This document shows positions 12,498 through 23,519 of a stretch of DNA of 64,000 nt, one piece after another. The first letter of the stretch is position 1. Every line of letters starts with the position of its first letter. A program made the position numbers and the translations under genes. This DNA comes from Rhabdophis nuchalis. Taxonomy: Eukaryota > Chordata > Lepidosauria > Squamata > Natricidae. The stretch covers positions 245,935,919 to 245,999,918 of the forward strand of contig CM077643.1 of NCBI GenBank assembly GCA_039707465.1, written 5' to 3'. The notes beneath the pieces are model-generated. The model made no database searches. It worked only from the letters and a program-made list of their open reading frames with translations, and was not told the origin of the DNA.

Positions 12498-12673
12498 CAG
12501 TGGTGGGTTTCAAATTTTTTAGAACCTACTCTGTAGGTGTGGCCTATTTTGTGGGTGTGGCTTGGCAGTCATGTGACAGGGTGGGAGTGGCCACCTTTTA
12601 AAATGTGGTGAAACTCATTTAACAACGCTCTTGCTTAGCAACTAAAATTTTGGACTCAATTGTGATGATAAAT

Positions 12674-12757
<84 letters not shown>

Positions 12758-12916
12758 TCCTTCCTTTCTTCCTTTCCTTTCCTTCCCGTTGGATCACTGG
12801 CAGTGGTGGGCCAGATTTACTTCCAGGTACGCCGGTGGAACCCCCTGTCGCCGGTTCTCAAAATTTCACCAACCGGCTCTCGTGAGTAGGTGCGAACCTG
12901 CAGAAACCCACCATTG
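12498..12916 (+). mobile_element. hAT-type element with internal (TTTC)n (419 bp)
   Basis: The ends CAGTGGTGGGTTTC and GAAACCCACCATTG are inverted repeats. An exact 8-bp duplication CTTCAGTC flanks the element (12490-12497 and 12917-12924). The body has the GTGGC-rich part, then TTTAACAACGCTCTTGCTTAG and a (TTTC)n tract (12672-12770). This is the same order as in the 5680-6990 element. Confidence 0.92.
12672..12786 (+). repeat. (TTTC)n microsatellite
   Basis: About 100 bp of perfect TTTC grading into TTCC. It follows the sequence GCAACTAAAATTTTGG within the hAT element. Confidence 0.95.
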
Positions 12917-13089
12917 CTTCAGTCTCTGGTCCATTGTTTTGAAAAGAGGAACTGAATGTAATGATGATGATAAGAATGCTGGTTTTGTGACACTTATCAG
13001 CTAAAAAATGCATCATTAATCTTCAGACGTGCTAAGCATGAAGTTGGATGGAGTGATGAGTATCAGTCAAGGGGGGCACAGATTGGGAG

Positions 13090-13640
13090 GCGCAAAATAC
13101 ATTTGCTCTACTCTGCAGCCATATGGCACAAATAATTTATGACTCTTAGAGCGGTCCACAGCAGCAGGCTGACCTTCTCACTGACCACTGCTGCTTTCCA
13201 TGAAACAAACTCAAGGCAGAAGCAATACGCTCTCTTAGCAGGCGTGCTCCAGAGTTTCTTTAATAAGTTGAAGATAAAGGGAAGGATTAGAAACCACGCA
13301 CAGATCATCGATTCCACATCTATTCTCCCATCAGCAATGAATCTGAGGAGAAATTAAAATGGCGAATACAATTTCTTCCCTCCGCCACCAGTTTTTCCCA
13401 TCCAGCCTGCTTATAGGCACTTTCAACGGTTAGCATTTTATTGAGCTTTTATGGCAGCTTATGAGACAAACAATTAAGTATATCAAGCATTCCCATCAAT
13501 CGAATTTAATCTACATTAGAGGAAAGCCATTAAGTCATATTGTGCATCTTCGGTTTTTTAATTATGCCTACAGCTGTGGAAAAGTTACCAGGTGTAATTG
13601 ACAATTTGTGAGCATATGAGAGATAAGTTGGAGAGACAGA
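13090..13640. other. Single-copy sequence, candidate conserved noncoding element
   Basis: It lacks any repeat family seen in this window and has an even base composition. It is rich in TAAT/ATTA homeodomain-type cores and in blocks such as CAATTAAGTATATC and GTGTAATTGACAATTTG. Short frames are present but look non-coding. The call is an impression from texture only; cross-species alignment would be decisive. Confidence 0.3.
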
Positions 13641-13855
13641 CTAGAACCGTTTAGTTGTCAGGGCTCGGAGGAGAATACAGATGATTGCTGCCAAACAATC
13701 ACAAAAGTTTCGTGGTGCTGTTGTGTTCTTGATAAAGGTTATGGTTCTCACCTCTGCCCATTGTCACAATGTCCCAGGAGTAGGGAGCTCACAAGGCATC
13801 CAGAAGATTGAAAGATAGAAAAGAGGAAGGAGGGAGGTCTGGGAACGCACACACA

Positions 13856-13964
13856 AACACACACACACACACACACATACACACAGAGAGAGAGGGGGGG
13901 GATGGAGGGAGAGAGGGAGGGAGGGAGGGAGGGAGGGAGAGAGGGAGAGAGAGAGAGAGAGAGG
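13856..13964. repeat. Compound (CA)n-(GA)n-(GGGA)n microsatellite
   Basis: (CA)n at 13856-13884 adjoins GA, GGGGG and GGGA/GAGA runs to about 13964. Frames rich in Cys/Val or Ser/Pro across it are artefacts. Confidence 0.95.
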
Positions 13965-13979
13965 GAGCTTCTGCTACAA

Positions 13980-15590
13980 TACTTTGACAACTACACCCTG
14001 GCTCTCTCAACCATGACACACTGGCTCTCTCACACACCCCTGCATTTTAATATTTCTCTCGATGTGCCTATTTCTCCATTTATTTTCTCCTATAATCAAG
14101 GAGAGAGCATTGAAACTATATTATGGGTATTTGGAGAGAATGCCTGCCAAGAAGGAGGATAACCCCTTTGAAACGGCGCTGCCATTTGGAGCACTGCAAG
14201 TCACAAGAAGGCAGAATAGTGAGAGAATTCTTTCCCCTCCAGCCCAACTCTACAACCCTATAGAAATTCTCTGCCATTACTTTTGACCTTCTTTGGAGGT
14301 CAGTTGGACACCTCTCCAAATAATGGACTGAGCTACAGTTGCCCAAAAGTTTTAAGAAGACATTCTCCTCAATAAAGTGGATGCAGAGGGCAGATCTTCC
14401 TTATTGTCTAAACATTAAAAGAATTAACATTTACATTGGAAATTCTAACAGGCAATGAAATGACACATGGCACATGGAAGCCTGAACTGCCAAGCTGCCT
14501 GTTCTTTTAAAAATGCAGTTGAACAATTGCACATGGAAAGAAATGGCTCAAATATAAAAGATATGAGGGGAAAGACTATGAAAAAGTGTCTGCAATGTTA
14601 TGCACCTGTCTTCCTTCTGACATATACATTTCTATATACCTTTCTTTGTAATGCATTGATTTAATCTCATGCATGTATAAAATGATCTACCAACACATAT
14701 GTGAGAAAACAAGCATATAACAATAGCCAGTGTCTGAAAAATACTGAAATTCAATTTATTTTGTATATAGGTTCAATTGTCAGCAAGATAGCTTGTCCAA
14801 TTCCTTGCACTTCAGCACCTAACGTCTGAGTAAAATACCCTCCAATCTGAACACAAAGGAAGTGAGTTTAGAAAACAGTGATTTGAAGTTTATCTGACAT
14901 TCTGACAGCTTGCATATATCCATTATACAATTTTGCAGAATGAGCTCCAGAAAACTAAAAAAAAATTCTATTAAGATAGGTTTCACTAGGAGATAAATGC
15001 GTAGTGAGAATTCCAATTATCTGTTGCAAAACATATTATACCCCCAAATTAAGAATATTTTCCTTTTATCATGCCACTTCAAACTATCCAATAAAGACAA
15101 ATATAATAAAACAAAAGTGGAGGAAATAAGAAAATGTCTAATTACTGTTTTCTTCAACACGATTAGTCTCCCTAATTGTCTTTCCTCAGTGATTTAAGCA
15201 AACTCCAAGTATCTTCAGTGAAAGAATTATTAACACAATTAATGTCACAACTGAGTTGATATGAAACTGGAGGCTAAACATAAACTTTCTCCAGCAGAAT
15301 CTTTTCATATTATCAATGTCATTGTTTTCATTGTAGCAACAGAAATTGAAGTGTGCCCCAAAATAATATTTGAAGTTCTAGCACTATATTATGCTTTGGG
15401 ATTTGTACTGGATTTCAGAGAGCTTAGTCTCTGATTTATACATTATATAGTATATAGCATGCAGTGCTATTCTTGCCAGATTTTAACTACTCTAGACTTT
15501 CAGGGCGGGTGGAGGATTTGCAAGTTTTAATATTATGCTATTTTCTAGCCTTTCCTTGTATTATGTTCATCAATAGAAAGACACAGGATA
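13980..15590. other. Unassigned AT-rich sequence
   Basis: No repeat family or exon was recognised. The open frames are short and lack domain features. Confidence 0.4.
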
Positions 15591-15629
15591 TAGATAGATG
15601 GATGGATATAGACATAGACAATTGATATA

Positions 15630-15895
15630 GCAATAGCACTTAGCAATAACAATAGCAATAGCTATTATATACCACTATTATATACTACTATATATTAGAC
15701 TTATATACCGCTTCACAGTGCTTTATAGACCTCTCTGAGTGGTTTACAGAGTCAGCATATTGCCTCCAACAATCTGAGTCTTCATTTTATAGATCTCAGA
15801 TGGAAGGCTGAATCAACCTTGAGCCAGTGAGAATCAAACTGCTGGCAGTCAGGAGAATTAACCTGCAATACTGTATTCTAACCACTGTGCCCCCG
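15630..15895 (-). mobile_element. tRNA-derived SINE (GCTATTGCTATT-tailed family)
   Basis: On the minus strand it reads CACAGTGGTTAGAATACAGTATTGCAGG at the head, then a decayed B box, AAGGTTGATTCAGCCTTCCATC, a GGAGGCAATATGCTGAC block, AAAGCACTGTGAAGCGGTATATAAG and a CTATTGCTATTG tail. It matches the copies at 38300, 43852 and 50450. The TATATA-rich interruption in the tail is specific to this copy. Confidence 0.85.
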
Positions 15896-15899
15896 CATG

Positions 15900-18590
15900 T
15901 AGATATATAGGTATGGATATATAGATATAGAGCAGAAAGAGCTTTTCCATTTTTTAATTCCACCCAGAATGAAAACTATATTGCCCAAAGGGTAAAATAT
16001 CATTTTTTTTTCTTAAAATAATCACTTAGAAATACATTGTATGAAAAGCCATCAGTACAATTGATGAGTTTTCCTGAATTGTTGCATTTGTTAAAAATAT
16101 CATTTTAACAAAGTGATCAATTCCATCTCACCAAATGGCTGGAAGCTAGAGGTAGAAGCCTGCCCATCTCAACAGTGTTCCTTCAAGAGAGGCTCATCTG
16201 GTGCCCCTTAATGTCCTTCTGACACCAAGCAAAAAGATTACGTTTTTTATTATTTCCTTCCTTCTGTTCTTTGCTAATGGTCACTGGCTGGTTTTCATTT
16301 CCGTTCTTTTGGTTTTTAGCTGCTTTATTTATACACATGTACATGCCCATTTGTTTAAGCTCCTCATTTTGAATTTAGCTCTTATTATTAATGACCACAT
16401 TTAAAAGAAAAGCAATTGCTCACAGTCTGGATTCTGCATGTAGTTTTGACAATTGCATTTTATTGAAGAATGCACAAAAATAATACATTATATAAATACA
16501 CGATTATGGCCTCATGTTAAGTGCTTTACATAAATATTATTTAAAACTAGCCATTGTGCGTCATTATTCAATAAGCATCCCCCTGTAAAATGGAAATTAC
16601 AAAACAAAAACAAAAAAACCTTCCGGGTAAGGATTTTACTCATGAAGCATTTTAAACTGATAGATTTTCCAAAAGGGGAAAAAGAAACTGCAAAAATTCG
16701 CTAATATCCTAGAACTCTTTTCTTTTCCCTATGCTTGCTAACGTCCCCATTTGGCACTTATAATCACCCATCTGGCCATCATGCATCCTTTGAAGGTTTT
16801 CTCTCTCTCTATTATTAGTACTTTTGGTCTGTTTATGTGTTCTTTGCTTGTAATAGAACATGATCTGGATTGCACAGGTTGAGGTTCAGCCTTCCTTAAA
16901 TCAGGATTGTGTGCGTGTAGCTGCGGCCATTAAAGCTGTGACTAGAAAGGTCCCAAGGTGGGTTTAAATGCCACAACCTCCTGGTGTATCATGAACCTGC
17001 TGATGTACAAATGGTCTTTTCTCCTATCGGATCAGTACTTTGTCCTTTCAGCTCCATACTTCTATTTTCTGATAACCTGTTTCATGCTGAGCATGTTTGG
17101 TTGTTGAATATATTGACCCCAAAACATTACATCTCTCTCGATTCAATTTTCCCTATTTAACACAACCAGTCCTGAATTTAATATCCGGGGGTCCCTCTAA
17201 CTTCAGAGACATGTGATTATGCACAGAACTAAATTAAATATTTGCAAATCCACCCTTCCCATCCAAGATGATGGAAGTTTCCTTAAAATCTCACTAGACA
17301 TGTCTTCCCAACCTTTCCCAACTCTCTCAATCATTTGAAGTCTCCTGCCTATCATCAACTCCGGCTCAGTTGGAATTTCTCAGCTTTGCAACATCATGAC
17401 CCATCGGATCTAAGTTCAATATCCAAGACACTGAAAATACAAATCAGGATCAATTCTAATCAATTCCAGTAAAATTCACATTGCACCTTTAGGGAAGAGA
17501 TGGGAGGGAGAAGAGAGACAGAGAGGGATTTCAAAAAATAAACCCCTTCTTGTTTTTCCCATTGCTCTGAGTTTTCTCCATTTCTAAACTTCTAATGTAG
17601 AGTTGTTCAACTCCAAGTTGAACAAAAAAGAAACAATGGTTGAGAAGTATAAGTTCCCTTCATAAGAGAAAAAAAGGAGGCAAAACTATCGATCAAAAGA
17701 TTAGGTACTTTTTAATGAGCTGCCTGCGCTTCGCTGCTGATGCTATGGACGGGCTGTTGGTGCCTCCAGGAAGATACTTAGGATTTTCATTGTGCACAGT
17801 AGACCTGATGATCTGAAACAACCAGAGGGGAAACAAGCTGGAAAGGTTGTTCAAGAATGCAGATTATGAAATATTTGAGCTTCTCTGCTTCTGCAGATCG
17901 GGTTTAGTTTTCCCTGTGATGAGTGCAGATGGCAAGAACAGTTTGTAGATTCATGCACATGTACCTTAAAGGTAGACTACTTGAGCTACATTTCCAACCA
18001 CAGGAAATTGTTTTACAGTAGTTCTCATGCAGTATTGAAGTTATCATGACCCCCCAAATGAATTCCATGGAGTTTCAGCCTGTTGATAGCTTTTCTTCTT
18101 TGAGGTTTCTACTTTACAAGGGGTTGTCCAAATTGGCATTGCTTTTTAGACCACATACTGTAATACTTCACTGTTGTTTACAGCAATATGTACACAGCCG
18201 GCCATTAAACTTTGTGGCTCATAACGATGCTTAATAGACTGGAGACAATCAAGTAACATTGTAACATTGATTTTAATAAAGCAGGAGTCTATTTTTCTAT
18301 GGAAGACTTATTGGGCATTTAAGTAATTTCCCTTAGGTGATTTTTTTCCTGACTATAAGCTCACTTTGAACTTGAATGATTTTTGTTTCTTCTGAAACAA
18401 AGATTATAAGCAAATCAAAATTATTTTTAGTGTTGGGTGTAGAGATAGCTAGACGTTGCATTCATACATCATACTAAACAATGACTTTTGAAATTTTTAC
18501 AATGAACTACAATTGGCTTGATTGATACTAAATCCTAAATCATTGTTTACACGTATTTGAATTTGCATAACATACTGAGCCATAACCAAA
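15900..18590. other. Long non-repetitive AT-rich stretch
   Basis: About 2.7 kb with no recognisable transposon, microsatellite or coding exon apart from small T and A runs. Being free of repeats is unusual in this window, so functional noncoding DNA is possible, but nothing in the sequence proves it. Confidence 0.4.
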
Positions 18591-18884
18591 CAGAAGCAAT
18601 GTGTACACACACCCACACACACACACCCCACAATAAACACATAAAGACAGATAGAAATATGTCATTTTGGATCAGGGTGTGAGTTTCAGCCAGACAATGA
18701 ATAGTAAGGTGATATTCCATTTGAAGCTGTTTGGTCTTTTTTCTTCCATTTTTCCTTTCCCTCTTTTTCCTCATACTATTTTTCTATTACCTTTATTTTA
18801 ATTTGTAATTCAATAAAAAATTATTAGGAAGAGGTTATGGCTCAGTACATTATGCAAATTCAAATACTTCAATTCAAATTAAGA

Positions 18885-19038
18885 GGAGGAGGAGGAGGAG
18901 GAGGGGGAGGAGAAGAAGAAGAAGACGAAGAAGATGAAGACGAAGAAGAAGAAGAAGAAGAAGAAGAAGAAGAAGAAGAAGAAGAAGAAGAAGAAGAAGA
19001 AGAAGAAGAAGAAGAAGAAGAAGAAGAAGAAGAAGAAG
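18885..19038 (+). repeat. (GAA)n trinucleotide expansion with GGA head
   Basis: A GGA-rich head (18885-18915) grades into interrupted GAA and then about 32 uninterrupted GAA triplets (18942-19037). The polyglutamate and polyphenylalanine frames are artefacts of the repeat. Long pure GAA tracts can form intramolecular triplexes. Confidence 0.97.
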
Positions 19039-19096
19039 CAACAGCAGCTTTTTGATTGGAAGTTGTATCTGAGCTGGGGGAAGGAGTGACCTAGAT

Positions 19097-19322
19097 TACC
19101 ATTACCCCCAAAATAAGACCTCCCCGGAGAAGCCCAATCGGGCTTTTGAGCTAAAGCCCTCCTCCGAAAATAAGCTCTCCTTGAAAATATTGCAACACAG
19201 CAGCAGCCATGAGGTGACCATGCTCGCTGCCTCATCCACCTCAAAAGTAATAAGACCTCCCCAAAAATAAGGCCAAGCACTTATTGCAGGGGTCAAAAGA
19301 AAATAAGACAGGGAAACATGGT
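19097..19322. mobile_element. TIR element, TGTTTCCCC-AAATAAG family, decayed copy
   Basis: Same interior blocks as 4008-4262: AAAATAAGACCTCCCC, ATATTGCAACACAG, GAGGTGACCATGCTCGC and AAAAATAAGGCCAAGC. The right end is shortened to AATAAGACAGGGAAACATGG. Confidence 0.65.
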
Positions 19323-19326
19323 ATTA

Positions 19327-19715
19327 CAGGTAGTCCTTACTAGTAACTCTGTCATCAAGCAAAGTAGCCGCTTAGTAAAAATGCACCAGTGCTTATGAAC
19401 TTACTTCAGCTTTCCTTTGGTTTACAGATCTGGGAAGGTTACAGATGTGAAGACTAGATACTAAGTTACTTTTTCATCACAGTCGTAGCTGTAAACAGTC
19501 ACTATATGAAACAACTGCTGAATAAGGACTATCTGCAAAGTGTTCTGAGCACAGGTTTAAGGCACAGTAAATCATTTGCAGATAGTCCTTGACTTGTCCA
19601 CATTTGGAAGCAGAATCTCAGTTGCTGAGTGAAGTGATCATTAAGTGAAACGTCTATGTGACTGCTTCACTGAACAACTGCAAACCCACCTTCCCCAGTT
19701 GTAATTGTTAAGCAC
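19327..19715 (+). repeat. Two CAGGTAGTCC-family repeat copies
   Basis: One copy runs from CAGGTAGTCCTTACTAG (about 19327) to AAGGACTATCTG (about 19537). A second starts CAGATAGTCCTTGACTTG (about 19578) and ends near 19715. Both ends of the first copy are inverted relative to each other, which supports a TIR transposon. Confidence 0.5.
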
Positions 19716-20035
19716 ACATTACCACTCATGGTGCAGATGGGATGAAAGGGCTGCCTTGCAGAAGGTAAGCAGGGCATCAAGGTGCAGAAAGGAATTCATG
19801 TGCTGGGCGGGAGAAATAATGTGAGGATTGTGGAAATCCCCCATTTTGTTACTCCAGACCAGCACACACATTCCTTTCCCCTCCAAGTTGTTGAGTACCC
19901 AAATCACAATTATGTCAGAATGGATTTTACAATGGTCAAAATTGCTTTATGGAATATAAAGCACCCTTTCCAAGCTTCCATACTTCGAACAGTTATTAAA
20001 ATGACTGACACATTTAACAGATTTATTTGATCTAC

Positions 20036-20275
20036 TGGGGAATGGAAAGATTCCTTGAAGTCAGCTGGTCATTTGCATCCTTTTACAGGAACCAGGAGCA
20101 CTACTCAGGTGACCCTGAGGACACAGATAAACCTCTAAGTGGCCTCAATGACCCTCTAAAAGGATGCAAATGACCAGCTGTCTGCAAGGAATATAAATCC
20201 TTCCATTCTCCACGATCCAGTCAGAGCTGAAGAAGCTGCTTGCATGAGAAGTGAAACATCTTCAGAGAAAAACCA
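20036..20275 (+). mobile_element. Inverted repeat plus GAAGAAGC(T)GCTTG motif: possible Penelope-like element remnant
   Basis: A perfect 24-bp inverted repeat lies at 20062-20085 and 20157-20180, extendable with gaps to about 50 bp. It is followed by AGCTGAAGAAGCTGCTTGCA and GAGAAGTGAAACATCTTC. The same sequence order occurs, reversed, at 46130-46330. The CTGAAGA...GAAAC spacing resembles hammerhead ribozymes found in Penelope-like elements, but this identification is tentative. Confidence 0.4.
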
Positions 20276-20520
20276 AGAAAGTCCAGTTGCCTCCTGAAAA
20301 AGCACCTTTGGGAGTCTCAGCTCTGAAATCCCTGCTTTATATAAGATCCATTGATAATATTTTCATCATCTGAATTCATGGAAATTAATCTCATGATTAA
20401 TTATTTCAACTACTTTCTCCTAACCATCAATTTCAGCCTACATAGATGTAGAGAACAAATCCACTCCCCTAATGTCATTGTAAAGCAACAATATGGACAC
20501 ATAAACATCACATTATACAG

Positions 20521-20905
20521 AGAGCCAGTTTGGTCTAGTGCAGGGGTAGTCAACCTTTTTATACCTACCATCCACTTTTGTATCTCTGTTAGTAGTAAAA
20601 TTTTCTAACCTCCCACCGGTTCCACAGTAATGGTGATTTATAAAGTAGGGAAGTCAATTAAATTAAAGAAAGGAAAGTGCTTCAGTATCAGACAAAACTC
20701 CTACCACCCACCATGAAAGCTGGAACGCCCACTAGTGGACGGTAGGGATCAGGTTGACGTACAACCTAGGCTTGAAAGCCATCTTGGTGACTTTCTCTCA
20801 GCCCAACTTACCTCACATGGTTATTGTTGTAGGGAAAATAGGAGGAGGAGGAAGATAGCTTATAAGCCTTGAGTTATCTTTAATTAATAAAGGTGGGATA
20901 AAAAC
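20521..20905 (+). mobile_element. Sauria-type tRNA SINE interrupted by a hAT-like insert
   Basis: The SINE head AGAGCCAGTTTGGTCTAGTG (20521-20540) is cut by an insert beginning CAGGGGTAGTCAACC (about 20541-20764). The SINE then continues with TTGAAAGCCATCTTGGTGAC, CTCTCAGCCCAACTTACCTC and GGAAAATAGGAGGAGG up to a GTGGGATAAAAACC tail. The joined parts have the same order as the intact minus-strand copy at 24380-24616. Confidence 0.75.
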
Positions 20906-20982
20906 CAAACCAACCAATCAATAAAGAAAACATACATACAGTGCTTACATACTTCCAGTTTCCACCACACAAATGAAGAAAT

Positions 20983-21389
20983 CAGGGGTGGGGTTCAAAA
21001 ATTTTAGCAGTGGGTTCTCTGCCCAGTTGCTGGGTGGGTGTGACCATGGTGCGTGCTGCCTAGTCGGTCTCCTGCACCACGGCTGGGGGGGGGGGCATTT
21101 TTGCGAGCCTCCTGGAGGGCAAACACGGCCCTCCCTGGCTCCGGAGGCCCTCTGGATAATGTAAACAGGTCTGTTTCTGGCCTTCCTGAACTTCTGGTAG
21201 GCCTGTTTTTTACCTTTCCCAAACCTCCATGCACTCCCTGCACTTACCTGCATCCAAAGCCAGCCACATGGGGACTCCTGGGAGGAGAGGGACCAGTCAG
21301 GAGTGGGATTTGGGGGGTTCTCCAAACTGCACAGAATCTTAGCTAGTGGTTCTCCTGAACCCCTGCAAACCCCCAGCAGCCCACTCCTG
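20983..21389 (+). mobile_element. hAT-type element (407 bp)
   Basis: The ends are CAGGGGTGGGGTTC and GCAGCCCACTCCTG. Flanking octamers GAAGAAAT (20975-20982) and GAACAAAT (21390-21397) match at 7 of 8 positions. The GC-rich interior includes CTCCGGAGGCC and CTTCCTGAACTTC blocks related to those in the element at 23603-24045. Confidence 0.8.
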
Positions 21390-21399
21390 GAACAAATGC

Positions 21400-22020
21400 T
21401 ACAAACAATCCATTTGTGATACATATTTTACGGTTTTGTTTTAAATAGTTCTGGTTGGTGGCCAACATTTGTTGTTATTGTTTCACTGAGGGTATATTGT
21501 GAAGGTGAAATATAAATTATGACAGGCCAATATTCGGAGAGATGCCACTTGCCATCTTGCACAACGAGCTGAGAGCAGCAGGGATGTGTTTCCAGGGTCA
21601 AGGGAGGACATGCATATTTAAGTCAGAAAGCCATATTCCGTTCAAGCCTCTTTCCTATTAGATCTCTTTCTGCTTCCTGAGAAGCATAAGCAGCAAAGGA
21701 CTCTTCGGAGAATTACTGTGTCTGTTGTACTAAGTGCTAAAAGGAAGTGGTGCATGGAAATGCTCTTCAGATTCGAGCTCTGTGCTTTTCCATCAGGAGG
21801 ATGTGAACATTAAGTCTTTTCAAACGGGAGGACAAAGGCAGAGCTCTGTATCTCTGGGAGAGAAGAATCCTTTGCCAGTGGGCATGTAGAGCTTCATTCC
21901 CATCCTGGAATTTCTGAAGTGCCTCTATCTAGGCACATAATTATGATCATGGAGGGCCAAAGGGTTTTCTTTTCCTCCTCCTTTAATAATTTTGTTTAAT
22001 AAATTGGCTAAGGCATTAAT
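21400..22020. other. Single-copy sequence, possible conserved noncoding DNA
   Basis: No known repeat is seen from about 21510 to 21950, and no coding signal was found. The texture resembles conserved noncoding sequence, with low confidence. Confidence 0.25.
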
Positions 22021-22029
22021 GAAAGAAAC

Positions 22030-22200
22030 CAGGAAGCCATGAGAGCTCTAATCCAGCCTTGACATGAAAGAGGGCTGAGCAGCTTTGGAGCAATCATTCT
22101 CTCGTAGTCCATTCCACCTTACAGAGTTGTTGTCAGGAAAAATAGGAGGAGGGAGGAGTATTAAGTAAGTTTACCACCTTGAGTTATTACAAAGGGAGCT
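22030..22200 (+). mobile_element. Sauria-type SINE, 5'-decayed
   Basis: It carries GAGCAATCATTCTCTC, CCACCTTACAGAGTTGTTGTC, AAAATAGGAGGAGGGAGGAG and CACCTTGAGTTATTA, the 3' half of the SINE family. Confidence 0.65.
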
Positions 22201-22790
22201 GAGTGACTTTGAGCCAGTCTCCCTCCCTCCCTCCCTCTCTCTCTCTCTCTCCCTCTATCTCTCTCTGTCCATCCCATCTTACAGAGTTGTTGTCAAGGTT
22301 CCAACTAATGAACCCCAGCAAATCAGAACTCTGAGACTGGAATCTTCCTCAAAGAACTTCTTTATTCAGTACATCATAACGGCACGGTCAAGGGTAAAAC
22401 CATCTCTAAATCTTTCGTGCAGTTTCAGCATAATTAAAATAGGAAATAACTCCCTCCCCAAATGTCACAGGTCATGCTGACCAATTAGGTTAATTGGAAG
22501 GTTCTCCAGGCACTCCTCCCTAATTTTATCTGTCACCTGTGGAGATGACCTTGGTTCCCACAAGAAAGCTCTGGGTTGTGTCTAGCAAAGCATTCCATCC
22601 ACCTTCCCCCCTCCCTACAATATCTGGCAACTGAAGAACAGGAAAACCAGGTTCATTTCAAAGTTGACAGTTATTGTGGGGAAAAATAGGAGGAGGAAGG
22701 AATATTAAGTCAGCTCAGCACCTTGACTAATAAAGAATAAAATAAAGTAATAAAGGCAGGATAAACATCTAATAAGTAAAATAAATAAAT
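22200..22790 (+). mobile_element. Second Sauria-type SINE, split by a solo LTR
   Basis: The SINE head side (GAGTGACTTTGAGCCAGTCTC, then a TCCC/TC expansion) ends at ACAGAGTTGT. It resumes after the LTR as GTTATTGTGGGGAAAAATAGG, AGCACCTTGACTAATAAAG and an (AAATA) tail. Removing the LTR and one duplicate restores the SINE order. Confidence 0.8.
22291..22669 (-). mobile_element. Solo LTR, family C (379 bp)
   Basis: The ends are TGTCAAGG and AGTTGACA (TG...CA with a TGTCAA/TTGACA inverted repeat). Flanks GTTGT (22286-22290) and GTTAT (22670-22674) form a 5-bp duplication with one mismatch. On the minus strand an AATAAAGAAG polyadenylation-type signal lies about 75 bp from the end, which sets the orientation. 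No internal coding region remains. Confidence 0.85.
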
Positions 22791-22869
22791 AAAAATATTT
22801 TATTGTATACAATGTCATTGTAATTTTAGTACAATGACAATAAAGATTATTATTTTTATTAATTGATAA

Positions 22870-23500
22870 TTGCATTTAAAAATATATAAATATTGCCAGT
22901 CTCCTTTTTCCAATAGTAAGTGCATTGTTTAGGTCCTTCAACCTCCTCTATTTTATATGGGGGAATGAATCCACATAGGAATTATTCTCTCAACACAAAC
23001 ATACTTAGGGATATCTCAAAGGGATCTACCCATTTCAATGCTGCCCATGAGGATTGAAAATTAGTTGAATTCAATAACTTTCTCAACATTATTCAGAAAT
23101 GTAATCTTTTTAAGTATAAACTTCTTGAGAATATATATGAATATTCATTCATGCATGCATGCATTCATACAGGTGGGAATCTTTGGAGGATATTACTGAT
23201 GAATAAAAAGTAATTTAGAAGTTAATACCAGCGGAGATATGCCCTTTTATTATCACTTTGATCAGAATAAAGAAGGACAAAATGAAATTTGTTTCTGGAT
23301 TTTTGAAGTCTAGTGTAGTTGTTGCAAAAATGAAACTGCCTGCATTTTTAAAAGTACAACTTTTAGAAGTTTTCCGTATTTCCTTTTCAGAAAAAGGAAA
23401 AGGAAGTGGATCTGAATTGTGGAGAGGGTCAGAGGCTTGTTGGTGAGTGTCTTATCCCTGCTTCTGGAAACTGCGAGGATCTAGATGGGGAACAACAGGC
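22870..23500. other. Unassigned AT-rich sequence
   Basis: Contains a short (CATG)n/(CATT)n run near 23146-23168. No other feature was recognised. Confidence 0.35.
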
Positions 23501-23519
23501 TTTGGCTGTACATTGGCAA

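Noticed and set aside
18837..19280. Polyglutamate and polyphenylalanine frames
   Set aside because: Products of the GAA/TTC repeat.
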